Origin: CAYSDL01 sp964429875
GTDB taxonomy: Bacteria; Fidelibacterota; Marinisomatia; SCGC-AAA003-L08; D37C17
Direction: 5' to 3'
DNA length: 64,000 nt
Assembly (NCBI GenBank): GCA_964429875.1
Contig: CAYSDL010000001.1
Span: forward strand, 1-64,000
Shown here: positions 16,704-25,755 of the stretch, piece by piece
Position numbering within the stretch: the first letter of the stretch is position 1
Layout: each line of letters begins with the position of its first letter
Notes under the pieces: model-generated
What the model was told of the DNA's origin: nothing
The model's database searches: none
Seen by the model: only the letters and a program-made list of their open reading frames with translations
Program-made: the position numbers and the translations under genes

Positions 16704-16775
16704 TAGCCCGTAGGAGAATCGAACTCCTGTTGCAGAGATGAAAACCCTGAGTCCTAACCACTAGACGAACGGGCC
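16704..16775 (-). tRNA. tRNA-Glu (anticodon TTC)
   Basis: The minus strand folds into a cloverleaf: acceptor GGCCCGT with ACGGGCT (first pair G-T), then the tRNA-Glu hallmark TTCGTCTAGTGG, anticodon stem CAGGG/CTCTG around TTTTCAT with TTC at plus positions 16740-16742, and the T arm AGGAGTTCGATTCTCCT. The discriminator is A, and CCA is not encoded. It is a lone tRNA with a terminator right after it. Confidence 0.96.
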
Positions 16776-16883
16776 TGAGCTTATTGAAATTTAAATAGCT
16801 TATTAGATTACTAACAATAATTAATTACTAGATTGAAATATTTAATAATTATTAACTTCATACTAAATTTCAAAAGATTATAA

Positions 16884-18479
16884 ATGTGCTCAAATATAAT
16901 TAAATCAATTAATATTATTAGTGATCATGAAAAATCAATAAAAAATTTTTCTAAAAGTTGGAACAATGATTTTTTTTCACTTAAAAATTATACCAATGGT
17001 CATTATCAAATTGATTGCAGTATTGATCAAAGTATCATAAAACCCTTTTCAAGGGATTGGTCAAATTTGCCAGGTCACGCAGATATTTTATTTAGACCAA
17101 AGAATGAAAAAGAGTGTGCAATTATTTTAAAAATATGTAATGCATGTAATGTCCCATTAACAATTTCTGCTGGAAAAACAAATCTAACTGGAAGCGCAAC
17201 GCCAAAAGGTGGAGCAGTATTATCAACATCTTTATTAACATCTCCTAATATAAATGTTGATATAAAATCAAAAGAGGTTTTAAGTCCCGTAGGTATTCCT
17301 CTTGAAATATTAAGGTCAGAAATCTTAAAACAATCAAATAGAAAATTATATTATCCAGTAGATCCAACAAGTAGACATGATGCATTTGTTGGTGGAACCC
17401 TACTTTGTAATGCCTCAGGTTTTATCCCTGGTGAAAAAGGAGCTACAAGATATTGGGTTAGGGAAATTGATGTATTGCTTCCTAATGGAAATTACATCAA
17501 AATTAAAAAAGGTGATCATCTATCATTAAAGGGAAAATTTGAATTACATGATGATGATGATGTTATTGATATTAAGGTACCAAATTATGAACGCCCCAAA
17601 ATAAAAAATGCAAGTGGTCCATATTCATGTTATGAAGAAGAAATAGATTTAATAGATTTTTTTATTGGCAGTGAAGGTATTTATGGTATGGTGACATCAT
17701 GTAAACTGGGACTTGATGATATGCCAGATAATCATTTAGAATTATTTATATGTTTAGACAGTGAATCGAAAGCTATAAAATTTCATGATTATTTATATAA
17801 TTTGTTTTCCGGAGATATGAGTGAACTGACAGCACTAGAATATTTTGGTTATAATTCTCAAACGTATATGAAACATAGGGATTTTCTTTTTAAAAAAGAT
17901 TCAGATGTAGGTATTTATTTACAAATCCCAATTTTTAATGAAACAATCGAAGATGTAAGCTTAAAGTGGATAGAAATTCTTAATAACTTTGATAATAATA
18001 TTGATATAGATAATATTATTGTGCTTAATGATCCTGCAAATTGGAAATTTTTTTTTGAAGCCAGACATTCAATCCCTGATAATGCTTTAACAAAAACAAA
18101 ACAGCTTGGTGGTATTAGTATTATTACAGATACAATAGTTCCACCTGAAAATTTTGCAGAGTATTTAGATAAAGTTCATAATAAGCTTCAAAGTAATAAT
18201 ATTGAATATTTACTATTTGGACATTTGGGAGATTGTCATCTTCACTTTCATTTAATTCCAAGTGACAAACAAGATGATAAATGTATTGAAATTTACGATT
18301 ATCTAATTGATCTATCTGCTAAACTTGGGGGTGTCTATTCTGCAGAACATGGAACAGGAAAAAGAAAAAGAAATGATTTTAAAAAATGTTATGGTAGTAA
18401 TGCCGTAGAAATGGTAAAACGGTCTAAGATTGCAATTGATCCAAAATTAATATTAAATAGAGGAAATGTTTTTAATTAA
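16884..18479 (+). CDS. FAD-binding oxidase/dehydrogenase (GlcD/D-lactate dehydrogenase family)
   Basis: An FAD-linked oxidase of the VAO/PCMH type. The FAD-binding domain runs from about residue 60 to 290: FRPKNEKECAIILKICN, then ISAGKTNLTGSATPKGGAVLS and GGTLLCNASGF. The C-terminal FAD-oxidase domain ends with LLFGHLGDCHLHFHLIPSD and AEHGTGKRKRNDF, the conserved GHxGDxNxH and EHGxG motifs of glycolate oxidase GlcD and D-lactate dehydrogenases. The 2-hydroxyacid substrate is not clear. No GlcE/GlcF partner or iron-sulfur domain is nearby. Confidence 0.85.
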   Translation: MCSNIIKSINIISDHEKSIKNFSKSWNNDFFSLKNYTNGHYQIDCSIDQSIIKPFSRDWSNLPGHADILFRPKNEKECAIILKICNACNVPLTISAGKTNLTGSATPKGGAVLSTSLLTSPNINVDIKSKEVLSPVGIPLEILRSEILKQSNRKLYYPVDPTSRHDAFVGGTLLCNASGFIPGEKGATRYWVREIDVLLPNGNYIKIKKGDHLSLKGKFELHDDDDVIDIKVPNYERPKIKNASGPYSCYEEEIDLIDFFIGSEGIYGMVTSCKLGLDDMPDNHLELFICLDSESKAIKFHDYLYNLFSGDMSELTALEYFGYNSQTYMKHRDFLFKKDSDVGIYLQIPIFNETIEDVSLKWIEILNNFDNNIDIDNIIVLNDPANWKFFFEARHSIPDNALTKTKQLGGISIITDTIVPPENFAEYLDKVHNKLQSNNIEYLLFGHLGDCHLHFHLIPSDKQDDKCIEIYDYLIDLSAKLGGVYSAEHGTGKRKRNDFKKCYGSNAVEMVKRSKIAIDPKLILNRGNVFN

Positions 18480-18487
18480 ATCATTAT

Positions 18488-19846
18488 ATGCCAAAACAAA
18501 CAGAACAACAAAAAATAGATTGGTTTAACAAGCTTCGATTAAATAGCTGGGAAGTTGAGATACTTATTGTAGGATTTGTACTTGTCATGATGTTTCAAAT
18601 CCCGGAATATATAGATTATATGATTGATAAAGTAAAATTTTCTTTACCGAAGAATACAATATTTGAACTATCAAATTGGATTGGAAAAGTCTCTTCACTT
18701 TTAGTAATCAAACTATGTATAAACATATTAATTATAAGTTTTACTATTTATCTGGGCCTGAGAGGTTTTTGGGTTGGGCTTATTGGTTTTTCATCTGTTT
18801 ATCCAAATGGTATTAATATTAAAAAATTAAATTATAATAAAGTATTTTCAGATCCATTAGAAAAAATTAATTTCAATAATTATATTATAAAAATAGATAA
18901 TGCATGTAGCATGATTTTTTCTTTTTCCTTTTTCTTTTCATTTCAAATTGTCAGCTTACTTTTATTTGTTATACAGGTTTTAATTATAGCTTCATGTATG
19001 GTTTTTTTATCAGATAGTTTTCCAAATCAATCTTTTTATTTAGAAGGAATATGCTATTTTATTTTTTTAACTCACTTATTATTTGGCAGTATATATTTTT
19101 TAGATCATTCAACCAGTTATTTTAAACGTATCCAGTGGAGACCATTTGCAGTTTTTTATAATTTAATAGATAAATTTTTTACATATACTACTCTAATTTT
19201 TATATATAAACCACTTTACTATGCTATAGTGAGTAATATTAAGCACAGAGTTATCTTGGGTATTGCCACAATAATTCCATTATGTTATGCAATAGATAAA
19301 TTTTTTATTTCTAATTCAGATTTTATTTATTTTCCTTATGAAAATACAGAAAATTATATGAAAAATATTTATTATGAAAATAAGTTTGAAGATTTAAATA
19401 TTGAATATGTTTTACCACAAGATCCATTTATAAATGCAGATATTATAACAGAAGGATATTTAAAATTATATATTCCATATTATCCAGAATCTAATTCAAT
19501 TTATAAATATAAATGTGATAATATTGAAAATATTAATTATGAATCAGCAACGCCAGATAAAGAAAAAATGGTTCTAGATTGTATAAATAAATTTTATAAT
19601 ATTACTATTGATGATGAAAATATTAAATCTGATTTTATATTTTATCATTATTCAAAATTAGGTGTTGAAATGAGAACATTCTTTATGCCTATACCAGTCA
19701 ATGATTTAAAGAATGGCAAACACAACATCAAAATTAAAGAAGAATTTAATACAATCACCAATGAATCAGAAAATACGTATGCTTCAGAAGAGGTATCTAG
19801 AAATCCAATAACTTACGTTATCCCATTTTTTATATTTAAAGATTAA
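18488..19846 (+). CDS. Multi-pass membrane protein of unknown function
   Basis: I do not recognise this 452-residue protein. About six membrane segments lie at roughly 20-38, 62-88, 140-172, 185-203, 220-243 and 251-270; the last 180 residues are soluble, rich in Tyr, Asn and Asp, and contain paired Cys. The N-terminus (MPKQTEQQKIDWFNKLRLNSWEVEILIVGFVLV) suggests a cytoplasmic tail. It follows the FAD oxidase by eight bases and its stop overlaps the convergent HAD gene by 4 bases. Confidence 0.75.
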   Translation: MPKQTEQQKIDWFNKLRLNSWEVEILIVGFVLVMMFQIPEYIDYMIDKVKFSLPKNTIFELSNWIGKVSSLLVIKLCINILIISFTIYLGLRGFWVGLIGFSSVYPNGINIKKLNYNKVFSDPLEKINFNNYIIKIDNACSMIFSFSFFFSFQIVSLLLFVIQVLIIASCMVFLSDSFPNQSFYLEGICYFIFLTHLLFGSIYFLDHSTSYFKRIQWRPFAVFYNLIDKFFTYTTLIFIYKPLYYAIVSNIKHRVILGIATIIPLCYAIDKFFISNSDFIYFPYENTENYMKNIYYENKFEDLNIEYVLPQDPFINADIITEGYLKLYIPYYPESNSIYKYKCDNIENINYESATPDKEKMVLDCINKFYNITIDDENIKSDFIFYHYSKLGVEMRTFFMPIPVNDLKNGKHNIKIKEEFNTITNESENTYASEEVSRNPITYVIPFFIFKD

Positions 19847-20508
19847 TTTTTATTAGTTGGAATATATTTCATTAAATCATAAAAGCTAGGAATAATCAAA
19901 TCAGCTTGAGTTAAAACTTCTTTTTCAAGAGATCCTTCTAATGCAATTACATAACTTCCTGCTGCTTTCCCAGATCTAATTCCTTGAATAGAATCTTCAA
20001 AAATAATGCATTCATGAGGACTCAATTGTAAACGTTCCATCGCTATTAAATATGGATCAGGATTAGGTTTATGCATTGTTGTATCTTTAGAAGTTATGAC
20101 TAAATCAAATTTTTCATATATTGATAATAAACTATCAATATGATCAACAAGTTCAGGGCCTGTTGAAGTTACTAAAGCCAATTTATACTGCTTCATTGAA
20201 AAAGAATAAAATTCATTAAAACCATTCATATATTTTAACTCTTCAGTAAATACATTTTTCAAAAAATTTCTTCCTTTTGATATTAATTCTTTTCTAGAAA
20301 TATTAATATCAAACTTTAAATAAACTAAATCATAAAATTCTTTTTCAGTACATCCTTTAATATAATACCAATCTGATTCTTCAAATTTGACCCCATATTG
20401 AGCAAGTAATTTTTTTTCAGATTGGGAATATAATTTTTCAGAATCAATGACAACTCCATCCATATCAAATAAAATAGCTTTTATATTTTTATTAAATATC
20501 TCATCCAT
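19843..20508 (-). CDS. HAD-family phosphatase (beta-phosphoglucomutase-like)
   Basis: The HAD motifs are all visible: motif I LFDMDGVVIDSE, motif II VTSTGPE, a motif III Lys in SKDTTMHKPNPDPYL, and motif IV IFEDSIQGIRSGKAAG. A helical cap lies between motifs I and II, as in subfamily I phosphatases such as phosphoglycolate phosphatase and beta-phosphoglucomutase. Length (221) is normal. Substrate not predictable. Its start overlaps the end of the thioredoxin-like gene by 8 bases. Confidence 0.88.
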   Translation of the reverse strand: MDEIFNKNIKAILFDMDGVVIDSEKLYSQSEKKLLAQYGVKFEESDWYYIKGCTEKEFYDLVYLKFDINISRKELISKGRNFLKNVFTEELKYMNGFNEFYSFSMKQYKLALVTSTGPELVDHIDSLLSIYEKFDLVITSKDTTMHKPNPDPYLIAMERLQLSPHECIIFEDSIQGIRSGKAAGSYVIALEGSLEKEVLTQADLIIPSFYDLMKYIPTNKN

Positions 20509-21529
20509 TATTTTTAAACTTTTCTTTCTGACTTAGATAATAATCATTATTGGGATCAAGCAAGATAGCTTCTTCTATTGTTTGTATGGCTTCATCAATT
20601 TTTCCTAGTTTCCATAATACTTCAGCTTTAGTATCAATAATGTTTGCCAAACCATTTTCATCTGGATCTATAATATTAAGTGCATGATTAATTTTTGTTA
20701 AAGCCAAATCAAGATTCAAATTCAGTTCTGTCATTCGCCAAGAAAACTGATTTAGAAACCATGGATCATCAGAAAATATTTCAATATATTTTATAAAATA
20801 TTCAATTTCATTTTCAGATAATTCATTTTTTTGATAGTAGCGTAGCAATTTATTAAGTGCATCTTTTAAATAAGGAGAATCAGAATATTTTTTGATATAG
20901 TTTTCTAATTCTGTGGTTATTCCGTCTTTTAATTTTTGTGAACTAAGAAAATATTTTGCTTCAAAAAACATTTTAGATGAAACATTTTTTGATAAGATAA
21001 CATTTTGGTAAAGAGTTGCAGCTGAACTATCATTACCTCTTTCAGCATATTTTGAAGCAAGAATAGACATTGTTTCAGCGCTATTGTCTCCAGATTCATA
21101 CTGTGCTTGAAGAACAGGAAAAGTATTATCTCCATTTTTTATATCGATTAATTTTTGAAGAAAAGGCTCTGGTTCTAAAAAACCATAAAAACGTTCAAGT
21201 TCATTTTTTTTAGAATCTAAAAATAATAATAGTGGGTATCCTGTGCCATTATATTGACTAAATAACATTCTTCCATATTCACCATCAGCATCTACTTTAA
21301 GATTAATAAAATTTTGATTTAAATATTTTGAAACATTACTATTTGAAAATGTATTTGCATCCAGCAAACCACACGCATATCACCAATCAGTATAAAAATC
21401 AACCATGATAATTTTATTATCAGCCATAGCTAAAGCTTCATCAAGATTACCAGCATACCATTCAACTGAATTTTTGCTACAACCAGAAAAGAGCAGCAAA
21501 GATAATGCAATTAAATAATATTTTTTCAT
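20501..21529 (-). CDS. Candidate selenoprotein: thioredoxin-like lipoprotein with TPR-like tail
   Basis: Reading from the ATG at 21529, directly after the PPIase stop, gives a lipoprotein signal (MKKYYLIALSLLLFSGC), then a thioredoxin-like domain with VDFYTDW at residues 43-49, an in-frame TGA as codon 50, and YAC ending in Cys53. Relatives have Cys at residue 50 (DWCxxC), so the TGA sits exactly at the nucleophilic redox position: a UxxC motif. The fold continues with FINLKVDADGE and the cis-Pro loop GTGYPLLLFLDS, then about 180 residues of TPR-like helices. A SECIS-like hairpin follows the TGA at once. TGA ends other genes normally, so selenocysteine is the best reading. The alternative is a single nonsense mutation; the 288-codon frame downstream is intact. 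Predicted 342 residues, probably a periplasmic thiol oxidoreductase. Confidence 0.8.
21349..21382 (-). other. UGA codon plus SECIS-like hairpin
   Basis: On the minus strand UGA (21382-21380) is followed after 16 bases by loop UGGAU. The stem pairs UUUGC with GCAAA, extended by G-U and, past one bulged G, by GUGU with ACAU: ten pairs over 21374-21349. A bacterial SECIS, as I recall it, needs a small apical loop with a G in its first two bases, 16-37 bases after the UGA; this fits at the lower limit. Confidence 0.65.
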
Positions 21530-22645
21530 TTAGTGTGTATGGTTTGGATCACTATGGTCGTGACCATGTTTTATTTCCAACAATTCTACTTCAAAAATAA
21601 GTGTAGCATTTGGAGGAATGAGGCCTCCTGCACCTCTTGATCCATAACCTAAATGTGAAGGAATAATAAATTTAGCTTTAGTGCCAACAGATAGTAGTGC
21701 AACTCCCTCATCCCAGCCTTTTATAACTCTGCCTGCACCTAATGGAAATTCAAACGGTTCATTTCTACCATAAGAAGAATCAAACATTGTACCATCTACT
21801 AAAAAGCCAGAATAATGAAGTGAAACATTATCACCCTTATGTGGTTTTTCTCCATTTCCTTCTTCTAATATTACATACTGCAAACCACTGCTTGTTTTAG
21901 TTGCACCTTTTGTATGTTCTTTAATTTTTTCAGCAAGTAATTTTTCTTTTTCTTCTTGATCTTTTTTTAATTGTTCTATTTTACCATTAAATATTACTGA
22001 TGCATTAAAAGATTCTGCTTTATTGCCATTACGAATAATAGTAACATGTTTTATAATATCATTTTGTTCAATTGCATCAACAACATCCTGACCTTTAACT
22101 ACATGCCCAAAGATACTATGCTTACCATCAAGCCATGGAGTTTCTTTATGAGTAATAAAAAATTGACTCCCATTTGTTCCTGGTCCAGCATTAGCCATAG
22201 ATAATATTCCTGGTCCAGAGTGAGTTAAAGTTGGATCAAATTCATCAGGGAAATTGTATCCAGGGCCACCTCTTCCAGTACCTGTTGGGTCACCACCCTG
22301 TATCATGAAATCAGGGATAACTCTATGAAATTTTATTCCATCATAATAAGGTGCACCAAGAGGTTTAGCATCATTTGCAATAGTTCCTTCAGCTAATCCA
22401 ACAAAATTAGCTACTGTCATTGGTGTTTTAAGAAATTCTAATTCTATTAATATGTCACCTTTAGATGTCTCTAGATTTGCCTGTAATGAATTCATAACGT
22501 CCTTTTGTTTATTTTGTGTAGCATTTTTTTCTATTTTAGTTTCAACTGTATTTTTTTCATTATTGTTTGAGTTATTATTAGTTTCATTTGATTCTTTACA
22601 TGAAATAAATAATGTTAGCGTCAATATTAATAATAATTTTATCAT
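21530..22645 (-). CDS. Cyclophilin-FKBP fused peptidyl-prolyl isomerase lipoprotein
   Basis: A lipobox (LTLTLFISC) anchors the protein. After a polar linker, residues about 50-215 are a cyclophilin domain ([25 protein letters not shown], in parts; [29 protein letters not shown]) and residues about 245-360 an FKBP domain ([21 protein letters not shown], in parts; [30 protein letters not shown]). Both catalyse proline isomerisation, so this is a two-headed envelope foldase. The tail [12 protein letters not shown] is His-rich and could bind metal. The gene abuts the thioredoxin-like lipoprotein, suggesting a shared role in folding exported proteins. Confidence 0.93.
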   Translation of the reverse strand: MIKLLLILTLTLFISCKESNETNNNSNNNEKNTVETKIEKNATQNKQKDVMNSLQANLETSKGDILIELEFLKTPMTVANFVGLAEGTIANDAKPLGAPYYDGIKFHRVIPDFMIQGGDPTGTGRGGPGYNFPDEFDPTLTHSGPGILSMANAGPGTNGSQFFITHKETPWLDGKHSIFGHVVKGQDVVDAIEQNDIIKHVTIIRNGNKAESFNASVIFNGKIEQLKKDQEEKEKLLAEKIKEHTKGATKTSSGLQYVILEEGNGEKPHKGDNVSLHYSGFLVDGTMFDSSYGRNEPFEFPLGAGRVIKGWDEGVALLSVGTKAKFIIPSHLGYGSRGAGGLIPPNATLIFEVELLEIKHGHDHSDPNHTH

Positions 22646-22650
22646 TCTTT

Positions 22651-22656
22651 CTCCTT
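22651..22656 (-). promoter_or_regulatory. Ribosome binding site of the PPIase gene
   Basis: AAGGAG on the minus strand overlaps the stop codon of the nuclease gene and lies five bases before the ATG at 22645, so it fixes this start and suggests coupling. Confidence 0.65.
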
Positions 22657-23611
22657 AATAAAGTATACTTTCCACAAGCAAAACAACATCAATGATATTT
22701 ACTGTATTATCAGAGTTCATATTTGCCTGTTCAATTTGATTATCATTTAGGGATTGATAACCTAAAATAAAATCTACCAATATTACAACATCAATAATGT
22801 TAACATTCCCGTCATTATTGATATCTCCTTGCAATGTTGGTTCTATATAAAAATAACATCTCCTTATAAGAGTAGAATCAACAATAAATGGATTTGGTAA
22901 GTCATCCTGATAATTTGCAATATTCCATGTTCTTTCATTTTCAGAAGCATCAGGTAAATCATGATAATGCCATTGCAGTAAGGTTTCTTTTTGTATTTCA
23001 AAAAAATCATCATCAGCTACACTTGTATACATTGTATAAAAATAAAACATACTCCGAGCAATATCTCCTTTCACATCCTCACGAGGTTCAAAATAGCTTG
23101 ACCCACTCTCAGAAAACTGATCTATATTACTTTGCGGGATATTTGAATATTGATAATTTAACCAATACCATGTATTTGTTTGATTATCAGGGATATCTGC
23201 ATAAGGTTTATTCCCTCTAGATGTATTTACATTTTCTTTGCAAGGTCTTAAATGATGCATATCACTTTTCATGGGAGAACTACTAGCACCAAGACTTTGT
23301 GGCCAGAGATGTTCACAGTTCATTCCATTATTATATAAATCAGTACTTGGATCAATACCAGGAGTAAGGATTGTAGAATAGTTTGTATAGATACCAAACA
23401 CTTCTCCATTATTATTATCAATTTCTGAATACATAAGATCTCTTGCAGGGCCATATCCAAGCACATTATTTGTTTTATAATTTGAATTTAGATATTCGAT
23501 TAATTCTTGAGAATTTAAATCAGGAGCAATTATATCTTGAGACAAAAAAATATTAAAAATTAAAATTATTATATATTTACACTTATTTTTCATTACTGGA
23601 AAATTTACCAT
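22655..23611 (-). CDS. Secreted endonuclease I-family nuclease with dockerin-like tail
   Basis: The start is more likely Met7 (MKNKCKYIIILIFNIFLSQ), which gives a clean signal peptide. The body matches the endonuclease I family (beta-beta-alpha-metal fold): NCEHLWPQSLG with the catalytic His, then SDMHHLRPCKENVNTSRGN, in parts. The last 60 residues are a duplicated dockerin-like calcium motif: GDINNDGNVNIIDVVILVDF and NMNSDNTVNIIDVVLLVES. Such enzymes degrade extracellular DNA. It leads the minus operon nuclease, PPIase, thioredoxin, HAD. Confidence 0.88.
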   Translation of the reverse strand: MVNFPVMKNKCKYIIILIFNIFLSQDIIAPDLNSQELIEYLNSNYKTNNVLGYGPARDLMYSEIDNNNGEVFGIYTNYSTILTPGIDPSTDLYNNGMNCEHLWPQSLGASSSPMKSDMHHLRPCKENVNTSRGNKPYADIPDNQTNTWYWLNYQYSNIPQSNIDQFSESGSSYFEPREDVKGDIARSMFYFYTMYTSVADDDFFEIQKETLLQWHYHDLPDASENERTWNIANYQDDLPNPFIVDSTLIRRCYFYIEPTLQGDINNDGNVNIIDVVILVDFILGYQSLNDNQIEQANMNSDNTVNIIDVVLLVESILY

Positions 23612-23634
23612 TTTTTATTTTTAAATTCATTATC

Positions 23635-24564
23635 ATGAAAATTGACAGAAAAAATATATTTAAAAGATACACATGGCTAAGCGAAAAAAAACGACCTTTT
23701 ATTATTTCTAATGATTATGATGGATTAATATGTGCATCTTTTTTATCACACTATTTACAATGGAATCTTGTAGGTTATTATGATTACAATTCAATATGGT
23801 TATCTAAAGAAGCAAAAGAAAATAAAAAAGATATAATATGGGTTGATCTAAATATTTTACCTGAAACAGGAAAATCAATTGGGGGACATATTATTTCAAT
23901 TAAAGATGAAACTCCCATTGGGTTTAAAACTTCCTGTAATGCCAATATTTTAGCAAAATTATCCTCAAAAGATTTCAATAAAAAATATCCATTTTCAACA
24001 TTACTTCTACTTTTATGGCTATATAATATTCAATATAAAAAAGATGATATTGGGAAATTATTTCTTTTACATAGTGATAATACATGGATGAAAGTACAAA
24101 AATATTCAAAAAACATTTCTAATTGGACAGAATTATTAAGTGATTATAATTGGGATAAATTGTTTAAAAATATAGATTCAATTGATTATGAATCAAAGAT
24201 AGATCAATATTTATACCCAAAGCTCATTCAAATTGGAGCATCTTCAAAATTTGGAAAACTAACGAGTAAATACTTAAATATTAAAAGTAGAGAATGCAAA
24301 TTCAATCCTGATTGGGACTCAGATATTATTTTAAAGTTATTTGATTTTTTTGGAACATATTTAGGATGGACGCCTCCATCACTTCCTGTAATTACTAAAT
24401 GTGTTGAGGGGAAAAGATATAAAACATCTCTTGAACATGTAAAAAAAATTGGTCTTAATAAATTTATTAAGAATAATAAAATTTTCTCTTATGCAATTAC
24501 TTCTCCAACACATATAAACTATACATTATTTAATTCATATCATTCTAATGCAAAGAAGTCTTAA
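23635..24564 (+). CDS. Unknown protein, possibly a degenerate DHH-type phosphoesterase
   Basis: No firm family. The N-terminus has PFIISNDYDGLICASFLSHYL, then DIIWVDLNILPETGKSIGGHI, a spacing that recalls the first acidic motif and the DxxGHH region of DHH phosphoesterases, but with DYDG for DHDG and only one His in GGH. The rest (309 residues in all) is rich in Lys, Asn and Trp with no signal peptide. The end overlaps pabB by 17 bases, which argues for co-expression. The DHH link is a guess from pattern only. Confidence 0.7.
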   Translation: MKIDRKNIFKRYTWLSEKKRPFIISNDYDGLICASFLSHYLQWNLVGYYDYNSIWLSKEAKENKKDIIWVDLNILPETGKSIGGHIISIKDETPIGFKTSCNANILAKLSSKDFNKKYPFSTLLLLLWLYNIQYKKDDIGKLFLLHSDNTWMKVQKYSKNISNWTELLSDYNWDKLFKNIDSIDYESKIDQYLYPKLIQIGASSKFGKLTSKYLNIKSRECKFNPDWDSDIILKLFDFFGTYLGWTPPSLPVITKCVEGKRYKTSLEHVKKIGLNKFIKNNKIFSYAITSPTHINYTLFNSYHSNAKKS

Positions 24565-25747
24565 AAATTTGATCAATGAATTTGGCCCTCCTGATGTATT
24601 AATTGATCATTGGGATGATAATCGTAAAGGATGTGCTATCTGGGGATTTGATGAAACAATATTATGGGATTCATCAGGGCTTTATCTATCAGGAAAAAAA
24701 AATAATGAAGAAAATCTAAATGTAGTACAAGAAATATTAGATGATTGGAAGAAAAAATCTAATCAAATTGCTGCTATTGGGTTTATAAGTTATAATTTTA
24801 AAAATATTTTATATCCACACTTATCTTTTAATAATAATGATAAAAAATTTCCTTATTTATTTTTTGGAAAACCACAAAAAATTAAAAAATACGATGTCCG
24901 ATCTGAAAACATTAGAGTAAAAACATCTATCAATCTTTATTCTGATATTTTGAATAAAAATCAATATAAAAAGAAAATTTTATCAATTAAAGATGAATTA
25001 GAAGAAGGAAATGCATATCAAATAAATTTTACAATGCCAAAAAAATATAAAACAAAGAACAATGCATTTGATATATATTGTCAATTAAGAAATCATTCAA
25101 AACCAAAGTTTGGGTATTATTTTAAAGCAGAAAATTTTGAAATTCTAAGTTTTTCACCTGAATGTTTTTTTAAACGAAAAAATAATAAAATTTTTTCTTA
25201 TCCCATGAAAGGAACAAGGCCTAGATCTAAAGAAAAAAAACATGATATTCAATTAAAGGGTGATTTAAAAAAATCAATAAAAGATAAAGCGGAACATTTA
25301 ATGATCGTTGATTTAATACGAAATGATTTAGGTAAAATATCTAAGTATGGTAGTGTGAAAGTAAAGGAGATGTATAAAATTGAAAGTTATGAAACTGTTC
25401 ATCAAATGATATCATGTGTGTATGGAACCTTACAAAGCAATATAAAAGAATTTCATATTATAAATGCACTATTTCCTGGAGGATCTATAACTGGAGCACC
25501 AAAAGAAAGCGCTATGAAGATTATAGATAAATTAGAAAATTATAGTCGAAATATTTATACTGGATCAATAGGGTTTGTTAAAAGTAATGGCGATATGAAT
25601 TTTAATATGCCCATTAGAACGATGACTATTAAAAATAATGAAGCAATTTATCCTGTTGGTGGTGGTATTGTTTGGGATTCAGATTATAAAGAAGAATGGG
25701 ATGAGGCTCAAATTAAAAGTAAAATATTGTCCTATATAGAAACATAG
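24548..25747 (+). CDS. pabB: Aminodeoxychorismate synthase component I
   Basis: PabB turns chorismate into aminodeoxychorismate, on the way to p-aminobenzoate and folate. Visible chorismate-binding motifs are EGNAYQINFT, FSPECFFKR, YPMKGTRPRS, the DKAEHLMIVDLIRNDLGK signature, and FPGGSITGAPKESAMKIID. The first 110 residues are shorter than in E. coli PabB, giving 399 residues. No glutamine amidotransferase (pabA) is in the window. pabC follows eight bases later. Confidence 0.92.
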   Translation: MQRSLKNLINEFGPPDVLIDHWDDNRKGCAIWGFDETILWDSSGLYLSGKKNNEENLNVVQEILDDWKKKSNQIAAIGFISYNFKNILYPHLSFNNNDKKFPYLFFGKPQKIKKYDVRSENIRVKTSINLYSDILNKNQYKKKILSIKDELEEGNAYQINFTMPKKYKTKNNAFDIYCQLRNHSKPKFGYYFKAENFEILSFSPECFFKRKNNKIFSYPMKGTRPRSKEKKHDIQLKGDLKKSIKDKAEHLMIVDLIRNDLGKISKYGSVKVKEMYKIESYETVHQMISCVYGTLQSNIKEFHIINALFPGGSITGAPKESAMKIIDKLENYSRNIYTGSIGFVKSNGDMNFNMPIRTMTIKNNEAIYPVGGGIVWDSDYKEEWDEAQIKSKILSYIET

Positions 25748-25755
25748 GTTTAAGT

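Noticed and set aside
21380..21382. Genome-wide reassignment of TGA (for example to Trp)
   Set aside because: purA, the PfkB gene and the Nudix gene end with TGA at junctions with correctly placed downstream starts, so TGA is a normal stop.
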